From Ganoderma boninense (Eukaryota; Basidiomycota; Agaricomycetes; Polyporales; Polyporaceae), in the NCBI GenBank assembly GCA_002900995.3, contig CM035314.1, forward strand, positions 1,783,372-1,847,371: a stretch of DNA of 64,000 bases, in the 5' to 3' direction. A program made the position numbers and the translations under genes. Shown here piece by piece: positions 45,537 through 54,977 of the stretch (position 1 is its first letter; each line of letters opens with the position of its first letter). The notes beneath the pieces are model-generated. The model worked only from the letters and a program-made list of their open reading frames with translations. It searched no databases and had not been told where the DNA came from.

Positions 45537-46347
45537 TGTGAGTTGCTTCTTGTCGTATACGGTGACAGCCCACACTGAGGTGCAGCAAAACGTGACCCTT
45601 CTCTTCCACATGCTTCTCCGTGCAACCTTCGCTACCCATCGCACCCTGGAGCGATACCACCTCAACCGCGAGGCCTTCGAGTGGGTCCTCAGTGAGGCGG
45701 AAACTGAATCTGGCTTCCCTGTTGCGCACCCCAGTGGGCAGATGCGCCGTACTCTTGCGGCGCAGACTTGACGAGGAACTTCAACAGAAGCTGCATCTCA
45801 TGTCGCCTTGGCTGTGCGTCTCGAACTTGACCGTGCTAAAAATGCTCATGAGCTGACAGTGACACAAACTGACGTTGACCTAGATGGCGAACTGGATCGC
45901 ACCGAGCTTCAAGACGGATCTCTTCATAATCCGGAGCAAAATCAACGCTGAGAAGTGTCGTCCGGTGTCGTGTCCTCGGCGGTGCGCACAAGGGTGGGGA
46001 CTTGGAACAGGTGGAGGAAGACATCTTCCTGCGGCAGCTCGAGAACACCATGTTGAGCTCTGTGGAGCTCCACGGTGTCCCGGGTCTCCGACGCGTCTTC
46101 CTGCTGGAGCACGACAAGGTCGTCATCTCGCCCAACGGCAGCATCCATGGGCGTGGCGAGAAGGAATGGGCGCTGGAGACAGACGACGCCAACTTCAAAA
46201 CTGCCATGCGCATGTGCATCGAGCAGTGTCGACTTCACGCGGACGCACTCCAACAACCAGTGCGTGGATGCCTTCAATGTTCTGACTATCAAGGCTGCTC
46301 AACCGCGTCGCCATCATGCATGAAGGAGGTCCGAAACGTTATCGTTT

Positions 46348-46372
46348 GACGGCTCGTACCGTACGAGCCGTC
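46348..46372. repeat. 25-bp palindrome in the RPB1 fragment
   Basis: GACGGCTCGTAC and GTACGAGCCGTC flank one C. The left arm encodes DGSY of RPB1; after the extra inverted copy and a few more bases a second CGTAC appears and the reading SYRHLALLCD resumes. This is the same pattern as at 45,492. Confidence 0.85.
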
Positions 46373-46412
46373 GAACAATAGAGTCGTACGTCAGCTACCG
46401 CCACCTCGCCCT

Positions 46413-47430
46413 ACTATGCGATCGCCCCCGTCCTCTCGGAGGCGATCTGGGACACAAATGTGGACGTGAAGAAGGCGGCCCACGATTCGCTCGAAAAGGC
46501 CGCTGCTCTCGTCTCGAACAAGGACATAGAACACTTTATTCCCACCCTCATCAAGGCTCTAATCAATCCCATCGAGGAGGTCCCCAACACTGTGGTCCCT
46601 CTTTTGTCCCGTGGCCTCAGCGAGAAGCCCCCGTCTTCCGTGCCACTCGAATCTGGCAGCGTCTCGAAAAAAACCGCCGCGTGCGACCATCGACGCGCTG
46701 CAGATGGTCCGGCTTCTTGAAGCCGGACGCGCTCCTCCACATCCTCGGCAAGTTCGCTCACTGCCACCAAGCGTAAGGTCACGGTCATCATCGACAACAT
46801 ACCCAAGCTCGTCGACTCGGCTGTGACTGTTCGCCCATTCATCCCCAAGCTTCTCCCCGGCCTCATCAAAATCAAGTCCGCCCTCAGTGACCCCGAGGCT
46901 CGTGGCGTCGTCACTCGTGCCATTGCTACCTAAGGCTGAGCATGGCTCGATCCATGGCTGATCCAGAGCTGAATCCGCGGATCGAGGGCATTTTTAAGGC
47001 TTGATCCAGAGCTGTGTGGATCATGATCCACAGCTCCGGATCAGTGCGGATCCGGATCAAACGGATCCGGATTGCGGATAATCCGCAGGTTTTTTTGCAA
47101 AGATCATATGTCTCGGACATATATCTTGTTGTCTAACTACTTTTCTTGCCTAAATACTGCTAAACATCCAGAATTCTAATGCATGAAGGTGTTCAAAGGC
47201 TCTAGTTTACAACTTTGTCGATCCGTGGATCATCTAGATTTTTCCTGTTGCCTCGATCCAGAGCTGCAGCGATCTGGAGCTGCAATGAGCTGGATCCGCG
47301 GATACAGCTCATTGCGGATACAGCTCCAGATTTTGCGGATCGATCTGCAAAGTGAGCTGGATCCGTGCTCAGCCTTATTGCTACCCTCCGCCAGGCCGGA
47401 GAGATCCCCACCGGCGACGGCTCTGACCTG
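46413..47430 (+). pseudogene. Captured fragment of translation elongation factor 3 (eEF3)
   Basis: The HEAT-repeat region of fungal eEF3 is recognisable. Pieces are AIAPVLSEAIWDTNVDVKKA, SNKDIEHFIPTLIKALINPI, VPLLSRGLSEKP, ATKRKVTVIIDNIPKLVDSA, FIPKLLPGLIKIKSALSDPE and ARGVVTRAIATL, then [14 protein letters not shown] after the inserted MITE. About 20 residues are missing after EEVPNTV. About 110 bp of foreign filler with its own small palindrome (46707-46728) split KP from ATKRK. eEF3 is the fungus-specific ribosome ATPase; only this fragment is present, so it is not functional. It is sandwiched between two RPB1 pieces. Confidence 0.78.
46931..47377. mobile_element. 447-bp hAT-like MITE nested in the eEF3 fragment
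   Basis: Terminal inverted repeats TAAGGCTGAGC (46931-46941) and GCTCAGCCTTA (47367-47377) are perfect. They are flanked by the 8-bp direct repeat TTGCTACC (46923-46930 and 47378-47385). Removing the element and one repeat rejoins the eEF3 reading AIATL to RQAGEI exactly. An 8-bp duplication fits the hAT superfamily. The interior has many GGATC words and no coding capacity. Confidence 0.85.
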
Positions 47431-47436
47431 GTCCTC

Positions 47437-48020
47437 AAGCTGGAGGCAGCCGCAGTTGGGGAGAGGGACGACTGTCACGGTATTGCCGAGAACATCTTGC
47501 TCGGGCAGATGGCGCTGATGGGCACGGGCGTATTCAAGGTCGCGCTCGACATCGATGTTAGACAATGCTGGTGGGTCAGGCAGATGACGAGGCGATCGCG
47601 ATGACACCGTCCGACAGGAACTCGTCGATGTGGGCCCAGGACGTCTCGTTCAAGGGTGAGACCGCGGCGTTCTTGCCGCCTGCGGTCAATAGCGGAGATG
47701 ACTCGGAGGCGCCAGCATCAGCCCCAGCTCGCGCAACGCGTACTCGCCCACTTCCCCCTACCTAGCTCGGTTGCCGCCGGTTTGTGGGTGCAACGTCACC
47801 CATGGGCACTTCGCCTTACGCAACGTCACCATTCTATGACCGTAGCTATGGCGCGACCTCCCCGACGTACTCGCCCGCGTCGCCTGCATTCGACCTCACA
47901 TCCCCCCCCGGATCTTCTCCCACTAGCCCTCGCTACTCCCCTACGTCCCCTCCCTGATCGCCGACCTCATCCGTTACAGCCCTCAGTCCCCATCCTTCAG
48001 TCCTGTGTCCTCTTGGCACT
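47437..48020 (+). pseudogene. Captured RPB1 fragment, part 2, including CTD heptads
   Basis: RPB1 resumes with [39 protein letters not shown], then a shifted frame with [21 protein letters not shown] and AVNSGDDSEA. From about 47,794 the frame reads TSPMGTSPYATSPFYDRSYG, then ATSPTYSPASPAFDLTSP and TSPRYSPTSPP, stopping at 47955-47957. In another frame RYSPQSPSFSPVSS follows to about 48,018. These are degenerate and partly canonical YSPTSPS repeats of the Pol II C-terminal domain. Frameshifts make a continuous product unlikely. Confidence 0.8.
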
Positions 48021-48987
48021 CACTGAAAGGTCGTCTGTCTTCTGGACGGACTTGCTCATAAACGTCAGCCTGAGCCACGTTGTCTCGCCGTCACCATCTT
48101 CACTAATGTCACCATCCATACAGATGATCGAGCAGGTGTCCTCAAAGAGAAGATTGCCGAGTTCGCACCGCGCGACAGGATCACGCTCTCAGGCCAGCCG
48201 CGCCGCGCGAACACCATGCGCTTCGCCATTCCCTGCAACCCGCTCCCGCACCCATTCGAGCCCTGGCGGCCTGGCCATCCTCACGAGACACAAGGGTCAT
48301 CCTCGGCTACCTTGTCTTTTTGTTTACAGTGGCCATGCGGGATTTCGCCGCATTGCGAAGGTACGTATCCTTTACAACATTCGCTATCAATTCTCTCATG
48401 AACATTCTCTCCTCATGTTCCTCGGAACCTTTTCACTGCCCTCGTGACACAATCAGGAAATCTGGGAATGAATTTCCCCGTAGCTCTCCCTCAGCGCACA
48501 GGCCTGACCCTCGCATCTCCACTGCGCGCCACACGAGGCCACGGTTCTTGGGTGAACCGACCCAGGAGGAGTACACGGGTTGCCCGATTGCGCGCACGGT
48601 GAGTCCGGCCAAATTAGGCTGCACCAGCGTCTCCTACGGAGACGAGCCAATGCTGACATAGGTCCTTCCTTTTCTACTTGCGGCGCTTCGTGGCGTGTTT
48701 GCTGCAGAAGTAGAACGCGGCGCGCACGAACCCTTGTGCCACCCGCACGCACTACAGGTGTACACCGACCGTGGGCGACCTCCAGTCTCCGTCCGGCTAC
48801 CCTACCCTGCACCCCGCGTGACCGCCTCCAGCCTCAACGAATACATAAGCCCTCGAAACTCGACCCTCAGTCCCCACATCCCACACCACGATCTCCCCAG
48901 CCAGTGTTTACACCTTCGCGCGGCACTCTTGCTAGTAAGCACCTTCTCTGCTCGAATCTTCCTGCCCGTCCTGATTTGTTCATAGGC
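48021..48987. other. Unassigned segment within the large element
   Basis: One frame at about 48,095-48,290 reads VTIHTDDRAGVLKEKIAEFA followed by PRDRITLSGQPRRANTMRFA and looks like real coding sequence, perhaps a further captured gene piece, but I do not recognise it. The right part probably holds the promoter and a leading exon of the cargo gene. A splice acceptor at about 48,985 joins an upstream open frame containing FTPSRGTLA. Confidence 0.4.
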
Positions 48988-50876
48988 ATGCATCGTGCTC
49001 CCTTTCGCCATAACCAGGCCGAGGCGCGAGAGTACATCGATATTCACCTGCTGCCTGGGGACGGTGATGACGATGACGAAGAAGACAATCCAGCCGAGGA
49101 CGATGGCGACCGTAACGGCATCGTTCGCGCGAACGCAAACCGCGGCGGCGTAGGGGCCCATCAGTTGCAACTCCCTCTACTTGCTGACAATGCGACTCGG
49201 GAACAACTTGAAGACGTGAGTCCTCACGGCGCAGATGCTAGTATACATTTTTAAACTAACATTGTACAGGCCTACAGAGAAGCTCAACTCCAGATTCAAA
49301 TCCTTTCCAACTCCGAGCGGCGCCGTGCGGTGGAGGCTCAGGCTTCGCGTTCGGTGGCTGCCCCGACTTCGAAGGGCAGCAAGAAGGGGCGCAGTAAATC
49401 AACGGACCCCCCGCCGCCTCCCGAACTCGCTCCTTTCGAAGAAGACATCGCGCAGGCTGCCCGTGAGTATTCCGTCAGCATCTGTCTTTGGCCACCGGCG
49501 GCACACTGGGCCGCGGTCACTGCAGAACGTCCCGACATCGACCCGTATGACCCCCGACAACGGTACCCCGATTCCGACACTGGCGCCGCGCGCGTTCGTG
49601 GTCAGCGTGATCAGGACAGAGCCGACGCGTTGCAAAGGGCCATCATCGCGGAGCTGCATGATTGGATGGGGAACCTCTCCATTCATCTTACGAACAAGTG
49701 GGTACAAGCGAAAGTAAGTACGTTTCCTGCCCTCGTCTCCGATATCACATCACTCACTGCCATCTCGAAGTTCGCCAAAACAGTCAACATCCGGAAGAGT
49801 CACATGCTGGACGACCTCAGGGTGAAGCGCGGACAGATCTTCTCTGATCTTCCCGGTATCTCCATCCACGTCCTCAACTCCGGAAACCTTCAACTTATCC
49901 GCAGCGATCCTGCCATTCAACGGTGGGTCAGCCTCCGAGATGACTCTGGTCGCGTCAAGAAGTGGCCGGACCTCTTCTATCAGCCTGGCAAGGCGGGCAA
50001 TATCAAGTATCTCTTTCGTGTGGATTGGCTCCACAGGGTAAGTTGATCCAGATATTGATTACAGTTCCTCTGCTAACTTTGCGACCACACGCGGCAGGCC
50101 ATGAAGGTAATGACTCAAGGTCGCCAGGCCCTCACAATCGGGCACCATCCCCGCACCAATGTCAGCGCAGTAAAGTGGGGACTGGACAATACGTCTTACG
50201 GGTTTATCGCGGCGGGGGCAGTTGGGGTGAGTTATTGGCAGGTCTTCTGATCGTGACGCTCGCGCTGATTGCCTTGATAGATGCTCCACCTCCTTTCCGG
50301 TGATTCATCGTTCGAGACCAAACCTGGACCGTCCGGCTTCAATTACCCCCGCATTCACGCGCAGGTCGTCGAGCACCTCATCAAGACCAATGACCGGCAC
50401 CAGACCATTCGCTTGCTGGAATGGCTGCGAAGAATGGTTTTTCACCCCACGAACCCCGAGACCAATGCTTCTGCCGAGGAAGAGGAGGAGGAGGAGGAGG
50501 AGGAGAGCTATGATAGGCTTGATGAATCTGATTCTGACCCGGATGACGTGCCTGAGACCTCTCCGTCCTCAACGCCCGGCACCCGTCCTTTGACAGGCAC
50601 GTCATTCGAGTCCGCGTCCTCTTTGAACCAACCCCGTATGTCCCATTCCGACATCCCCAACAAGCTTCCCGCCGCGCCGGCTTCGACCGCATCTCAGCTT
50701 TCCTATGTGTCTGCTCCCGGGGTCCCGAGATCATCGACTCCTTCGCACGATGGCGCTCCTTCAGCCTCGCTCCCTCCCCTCGCGTACCAAGCCCAACCAG
50801 TCGGCCACGAGTTCATTCCGTGGGTGGGTACGGTCCACGGGGCGCTGTCTGACGCGTTCGTCCACCATATGTTGTA
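48988..50876 (+). pseudogene. Unidentified cargo gene, left part (interrupted)
   Basis: I do not recognise this gene. The first in-frame ATG is at 48988 (MHRAPFRHNQAEAREYIDIH), though an upstream exon may exist. An acidic stretch (GDGDDDDEEDNPAEDDGD) follows. Then a basic, helical segment (AYREAQLQIQILSNSERRRA, KGSKKGRSKS) and PPPPPELAPFEEDIAQAARE. The best-preserved block is AIIAELHDWMGNLSIHLTNK, SRKFAKTVNIRK-like SKFAKTVNIRKSHMLDDLRV, LPGISIHVLNSGNLQLIRSD, KKWPDLFYQPGKAGNIKYLF and FNYPRIHAQVVEHLIKTNDR. Later parts are a Glu run encoded by GAG repeats (about 50,477-50,510) and a Ser/Pro-rich tail. Introns near 49,216-49,269, 50,039-50,098 and 50,226-50,279 are needed. The frame stops (TAG) at the edge of the foldback insertion at 50,877. 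It may be an accessory protein of the transposon or a captured host gene. Confidence 0.55.
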
Positions 50877-53523
50877 GTATTGATGTATCATGTTACGACT
50901 AACAGCCTAGAGCGTTTTACATCAGGTTACGGCTAAAAGTGCGATGTATCAGGAACCTCTGGAGCCTCCGGGACAGCTTGTCGTCGCTTGCCTTATTTAG
51001 GAGGTCCTCCTCCGGGGCCACTGATGGCACAGCATTGCTGCCTCCCAGGCTTATCTAAGCCTGTGGACCACTGTCCCGGGTGCCTGGGTGCCTCCCCCAT
51101 CAATTCTGGGCTCCCTCCCATCAATTCCGGTATTCCCCCATCAATCCTGGGCTCCCCCCATCAATTCCGGGTTCTCCCATCATTCTACCAACCTCCTGCC
51201 CCTCCTGTCCCAATATGGCAGTCTGTCCTTCCTCCCGGAATTGTGTTAGCTGTATCTCCCTCATTTCTGGGTGTATTGACTTCATTCTTTTTGCATTATG
51301 TTTGTCTAATTAGCGCGCTTCTAACGCACCTAACACGACCATACAATGTGGGTTATAACATATACTAATGGCCCCTCTGTAGTCGCTCTAGGGGGGAAAT
51401 GTTTGGCCCATATCTCAACCGTTTTTGCACGCATTTGCTCGCGAGAGGGCGCGTTTTGTTCGCGTGATCGACGCGCACAAAACGAGCCCTCTCGCGCCCA
51501 ACTCCGTCCACCCGTTCCTCCGGTGCATATATCCCCTCCTCCTGGGGAGCAGGTATATGCACCTTGGGAACCATTGGACCGATTGGCTTTGTTCTTTTTG
51601 CGTCTGGTAGCTACTAGTAAGTGCATTCTAGGCGTACAAACTGCATACAGGCGCACCCAGTCGCCACTGTATGAGGGGGGCATCAATAGTCACCTATAGT
51701 CGACTTCTTCCCCCCATATCTCCTTCGGTTCTTGGCCGTTTTCTGTGCCCCTTATATGCCCGGAAAGCCCTTGCATAGGGCTTTCCAACGAGCCTACATA
51801 CGCCCCAATCCGTCCACTACAGCCCTCGGACCATAGACCCCTTCTCCTGACTACTCCCCTCCCCACTGTTTGGCCCATATCTTGGGCAGTTCTGGGCCAA
51901 TCCACTTGCTCTCTTTTGCGTTGTATATGTGTACTATACCACAAGCCAATTCACCACTTAAAAGTACTATCAGGCATTTAGATCTATATCCAGGGTGTTA
52001 TCAGTGGTCACCAGTTTACCCCCCTCTGACAATTTTTCCATTTGCCTGATAAAACATGCAGTTATAGGGTCAGATAGCAGCCAATTACAGCTATCCAATG
52101 CAACAAAGTTGAGGGGAAACAGATAAGAAGTCATTGAGATATAACTTCTGGAAGCCAAAGGGGACCCCTTGGGCTAGTAAGGCATTTCCGAGAGCAGTGT
52201 CTTACTGCCTGTCTTAAAGTGTCTTATACCCCAGTGTACATTTGATCTATTAGCTATATCTCATCCATTTCTTGACCGATTTGGATGGTTTTGGGCTTGT
52301 TGGAAAGCGGCTGCAAAGGGCTTTCAAGTAGTGTATATGATCTACCCAGCTACCACCACCTACATATATGTCAGAGGGGGGTAGATCTGGGTACCACTGA
52401 TAACAGACTCTATATAGATCGCTGGAGAGGATAGTGGTATACACTGCTTGGTTACAAGCAGTGCTATGGCATGCATAGGACGCAAAAAAGAGCAAGTAGA
52501 TTGGCCCAGAACTGCCCAAGATATGGGGCAAACAGTGGGGAGGGGAGTAGTCAGGAGAAGGGGTCTATGGTCCGAGGGCTGTAGTGGACGGATTGGGGCG
52601 TATGTAGGCTCGTTGGAAAGCCCTATGCAAGGGCTTTCCGGGCATATAAGGGGCACAGAAAACGGCCAAGAACCGAAGGAGATATGGGGGGAAGAAGTCG
52701 ACTATAGGTGACTATTGATGCCCCCCTCATACAGTGGCGACTGGGTGCGCCTGTATGCAGTTTGTACGCCTAGAATGCACTTACTAGTAGCTACCAGACG
52801 CAAAAAGAACAAAGCCAATCGGTCCAATGGTTCCCAAGGTGCATATACCTGCTCCCCAGGAGGAGGGGATATATGCACCGGAGGAACGGGTGGACGGAGT
52901 TGGGCGCGAGAGGGCTCGTTTTGTGCGCGTCGATCACGCGAACAAAACGCGCCCTCTCGCGAGCAAATGCGTGCAAAAACGGTTGAGATATGGGCCAAAC
53001 ATTCCCCCCTAGAGCGACTACAGAGGGGCCATTAGTATATGTTATAACCCACATTGTATGGTCGTGTTAGGTGCGTTAGAAGCGCGCTAATTAGACAAAC
53101 ATAATGCAAAAAGAATGAAGTCAATACACCCAGAAATGAGGGAGATACAGCTAACACAATTCCGGGAGGAAGGACAGACTGCCATATTGGGACAGGAGGG
53201 GCAGGAGGTTGGTAGAATGATGGGAGAACCCGGAATTGATGGGGGGAGCCCAGGATTGATGGGGGAATACCGGAATTGATGGGAGGGAGCCCAGAATTGA
53301 TGGGGGAGGCACCCAGGCACCCGGGACAGTGGTCCACAGGCTTAGATAAGCCTGGGAGGCAGCAATGCTGTGCCATCAGTGGCCCCGGAGGAGGACCTCC
53401 TAAATAAGGCAAGCGACGACAAGCTGTCCCGGAGGCTCCAGAGGTTCCTGATACATCGCACTTTTAGCCGTAACCTGATGTAAAACGCTCTAGGCTGTTA
53501 GTCGTAACATGATACATCAATAC
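50877..53523. mobile_element. 2,647-bp foldback element in the cargo gene
   Basis: The element starts GTATTGATGTATCATG and ends with its reverse complement. TA lies on both sides (50875-50876 and 53524-53525). The arms run about 50,877-51,922 and 52,480-53,523 and are nearly identical inverted copies (a few single-base differences, such as one A near 51,400). A ~560-bp centre is unique. No transposase frame is present; open frames in the arms are mirror images of each other. Removing the element and one TA rejoins the cargo reading HHML to YNSSWF in frame. It is a non-autonomous foldback of the TA-targeting kind; its driver is unknown. Confidence 0.85.
51089..51195. repeat. Minisatellite in the foldback arm (mirrored at about 53,206-53,312)
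   Basis: About five imperfect 20-24 bp units built on CCATCAATTCYGGG alternate with CT-rich linkers. The same array occurs in reverse orientation in the right arm, so it predates or was copied with the arm duplication. Confidence 0.7.
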
Positions 53524-53525
53524 TA

Positions 53526-54042
53526 CAACAGCAGCTGGTTCGTCACCACTGCAACGGCGAGTGGTGGCTACGTTGTCGCCCTTCCAAGGACCATCTCTTC
53601 CAACCCTCATGGTACAAATTCAGCGCCGGGACTCATGGCTCCCGCGCCCATCAGCGTTCTCCCAGCCCAGTCCACGGGTGTTGGCGTTGCGCACATGCCC
53701 GCCGTCAATCCCCATCTCGCGCCCGAGTCCACTCACGCTGCGCCTGTCATCTTCGCGCCCGCCGAAGTTCACAGATCTGCTGTGCACGATGCTTTGCCTC
53801 CCATCCCCACGGCTGTCGCGCCCGCGCTCGCCGCTGGACCTCATCTTGGCACATCCTCTCACACCTCTCCTCTCGTTCACACCATGGGCGCAGACCAAGT
53901 TGAACAGCTGTCCGAGGCAACCTCTCACCTCAACGTCGATGCCACTCAAGGAAGGAAGGGAGGGCGTACCGCCAATAGCAAGAAGCCTCGTCCCGCTCCA
54001 GTCCGTCAGTCCGCGCGGACCCGCCTTAACAGGCAAGGCTGA
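53526..54042 (+). pseudogene. Unidentified cargo gene, right part
   Basis: The frame of the interrupted cargo gene continues after the foldback with NSSWFVTTATASGGYVVALP and runs without a stop to the TGA at 54040-54042. It is rich in Pro, Ala and Ser (PAPISVLPAQSTGVGVAHMP). It ends with a basic segment (QGRKGGRTANSKKPRPAPVR then QSARTRLNRQG) that could be a nuclear targeting or nucleic-acid contact region. It has no start of its own and depends on joining to the left part. Confidence 0.55.
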
Positions 54043-54220
54043 GCGTTCAGGCATGGTGTTGGATAGCGGGTTTGACTCACAACGCTTCGTTCGATATCTA
54101 CATGTATGATTTCTTTGTATCGCGGTCGCTCCTGGCGTAGGGAGGGACAAATAGACATGTTTCGCTGCATATGGGAGGTACAAACAATGTCATATAAGGA
54201 TTCAAGTTTCTTTGCTATAA

Positions 54221-54560
54221 AGGACCTTGTGGCGTAGTGGTTTTGACGCTGACTTGTAGTACTGAGTGCGCTGGTTCGAATCCTGGCGAAATCAATAAGT
54301 TAAAGTCACATTTGTAATCAATCAATAGCCCTCTAATAGTAGTTCGTTGTAAGTTCGTTGTAATCAATGTAGTAGTGTGTTGGAATCAGTGTAAGTATAA
54401 CAAATAAGCAAGTAAGTACAGCGTAGATTAATAGTAAGTTGAGTGCTAATATGAGTGATAAGGTCTGTCGATAAGGAAACGGCGCAAGTAAGGTCCGGAG
54501 TAAATAAATGAGTCAATAGAGTAAATAAATGAGTCAATAGAGTAATACTAGAGCGGTATA
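54221..54560 (+). repeat. tRNA-related SINE-like repeat
   Basis: An internal Pol III promoter is visible: box A-like TGGCGTAGTGG (54230-54240) and box B GGTTCGAATCC (54273-54283), 32 bp apart. The flanking acceptor arms pair poorly, so this is not a functional tRNA. A low-complexity AT-rich tail follows. It ends with two 21-bp units (54498-54518, 54519-54539) starting GAGTAAATAAATG. Together these resemble a tRNA-derived SINE inside the large element. Confidence 0.5.
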
Positions 54561-54589
54561 AAGTGAGAAGCGAATGACCACTCAGTCAG

Positions 54590-54859
54590 CGCTTTTTTTT
54601 AATCCGATGCACCCGGACCGTCTCAATAGCAACCCGATGGGCTGTGCGCATCCCGTTGCCGACAGTCCATCTGGATGAAGCGAACCAATCTTGATGCTAT
54701 GACGGGCATCTGGACGATACCCGGATGCTAGAGCTGTCCCATCCCGTTTGCATCGGGATGCGCTTGTGCGACATCGCGATGCATCCCCGAGGGCGGTCCG
54801 GCATCCGACCATCTCGATGCATCGCGAAGCTACCCGAGGTGGATAGGAAATTTCCGACA
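54590..54859. repeat. Right terminal region with GATGC/GCATC subterminal repeats
   Basis: This AC-to-GC-rich tract holds more than ten GATGC or GCATC words and ends in the inverted TIR. Its word composition mirrors the left end (41157-41340), but apart from the 14-bp TIR the two ends are not a simple long inverted repeat. Confidence 0.6.
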
Positions 54860-54977
54860 TAACGTGTATGCGCGTCTAACCTGGAAGGTGGCTTGACAAG
54901 CTTAAGCGCGATGCAAAGGTAACAAGTTCCCGCCCACTTTACCCATTGCTCCCAACTCATCCTCCCCGACTGTGCAT

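Larger units (their letters stand above)
45455..46412 (+). pseudogene. Captured fragment of RNA polymerase II largest subunit (RPB1), part 1
   Basis: Segments match RPB1 in order. They are EPAYIIDSVRDL, CELLLVVYGDSP, TLLFHMLLRATFATHRTLER and YHLNREAFEWVLSEAE; then LQQKLHLMSPW; FKTDLFIIRSKINAEK; EDIFLRQLENTMLSSVELHG, VPGLRRVFLL and EKEWALETDDANFKTAM; VDFTRTHSN and DAFNVLTIKAAQ; and FDGSY with SYRHLALLCD. The trigger-loop region between the first two blocks is missing (internal deletion near 45,760). Frame changes (for example at about 45,570) and two palindromic insertions break it. It cannot encode a working subunit. Host RPB1 is single copy and essential, so this is a transposon-borne copy made of exon-like pieces. 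The right edge abuts eEF3-derived sequence at about 46,412. Confidence 0.8.
41157..54859 (+). mobile_element. Large Plavaka-type DNA transposon with cargo (~13.7 kb)
   Basis: Proposed limits are the inverted 14-bp termini TGTCGGAAATTTCC (41157-41170) and its reverse complement (54846-54859), both flanked by TA. Both ends are packed with GATGC/GCATC words. Inside are a Plavaka-family transposase gene, captured RPB1 and eEF3 pieces, an unidentified cargo gene, a tRNA-related repeat and two nested elements. Left flank is spacer after the GATA gene; right flank is 116 bp of spacer before an ornithine cyclodeaminase-like gene, so no flanking gene is visibly broken. The match between this TIR and the transposase family is not proven: the termini could belong to another element type that carried the transposase along. 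Confidence 0.6.

Noticed and set aside
51089..51195. CRISPR-like array
   Set aside because: The units are short, imperfect and joined by CT-rich linkers rather than unique spacers, and the organism is a fungus; it is a minisatellite.
54223..54292. A functional tRNA gene
   Set aside because: Box A and B are good, but the acceptor arms mispair at several positions and the anticodon arm is unconvincing, so a tRNA-related repeat fits better.
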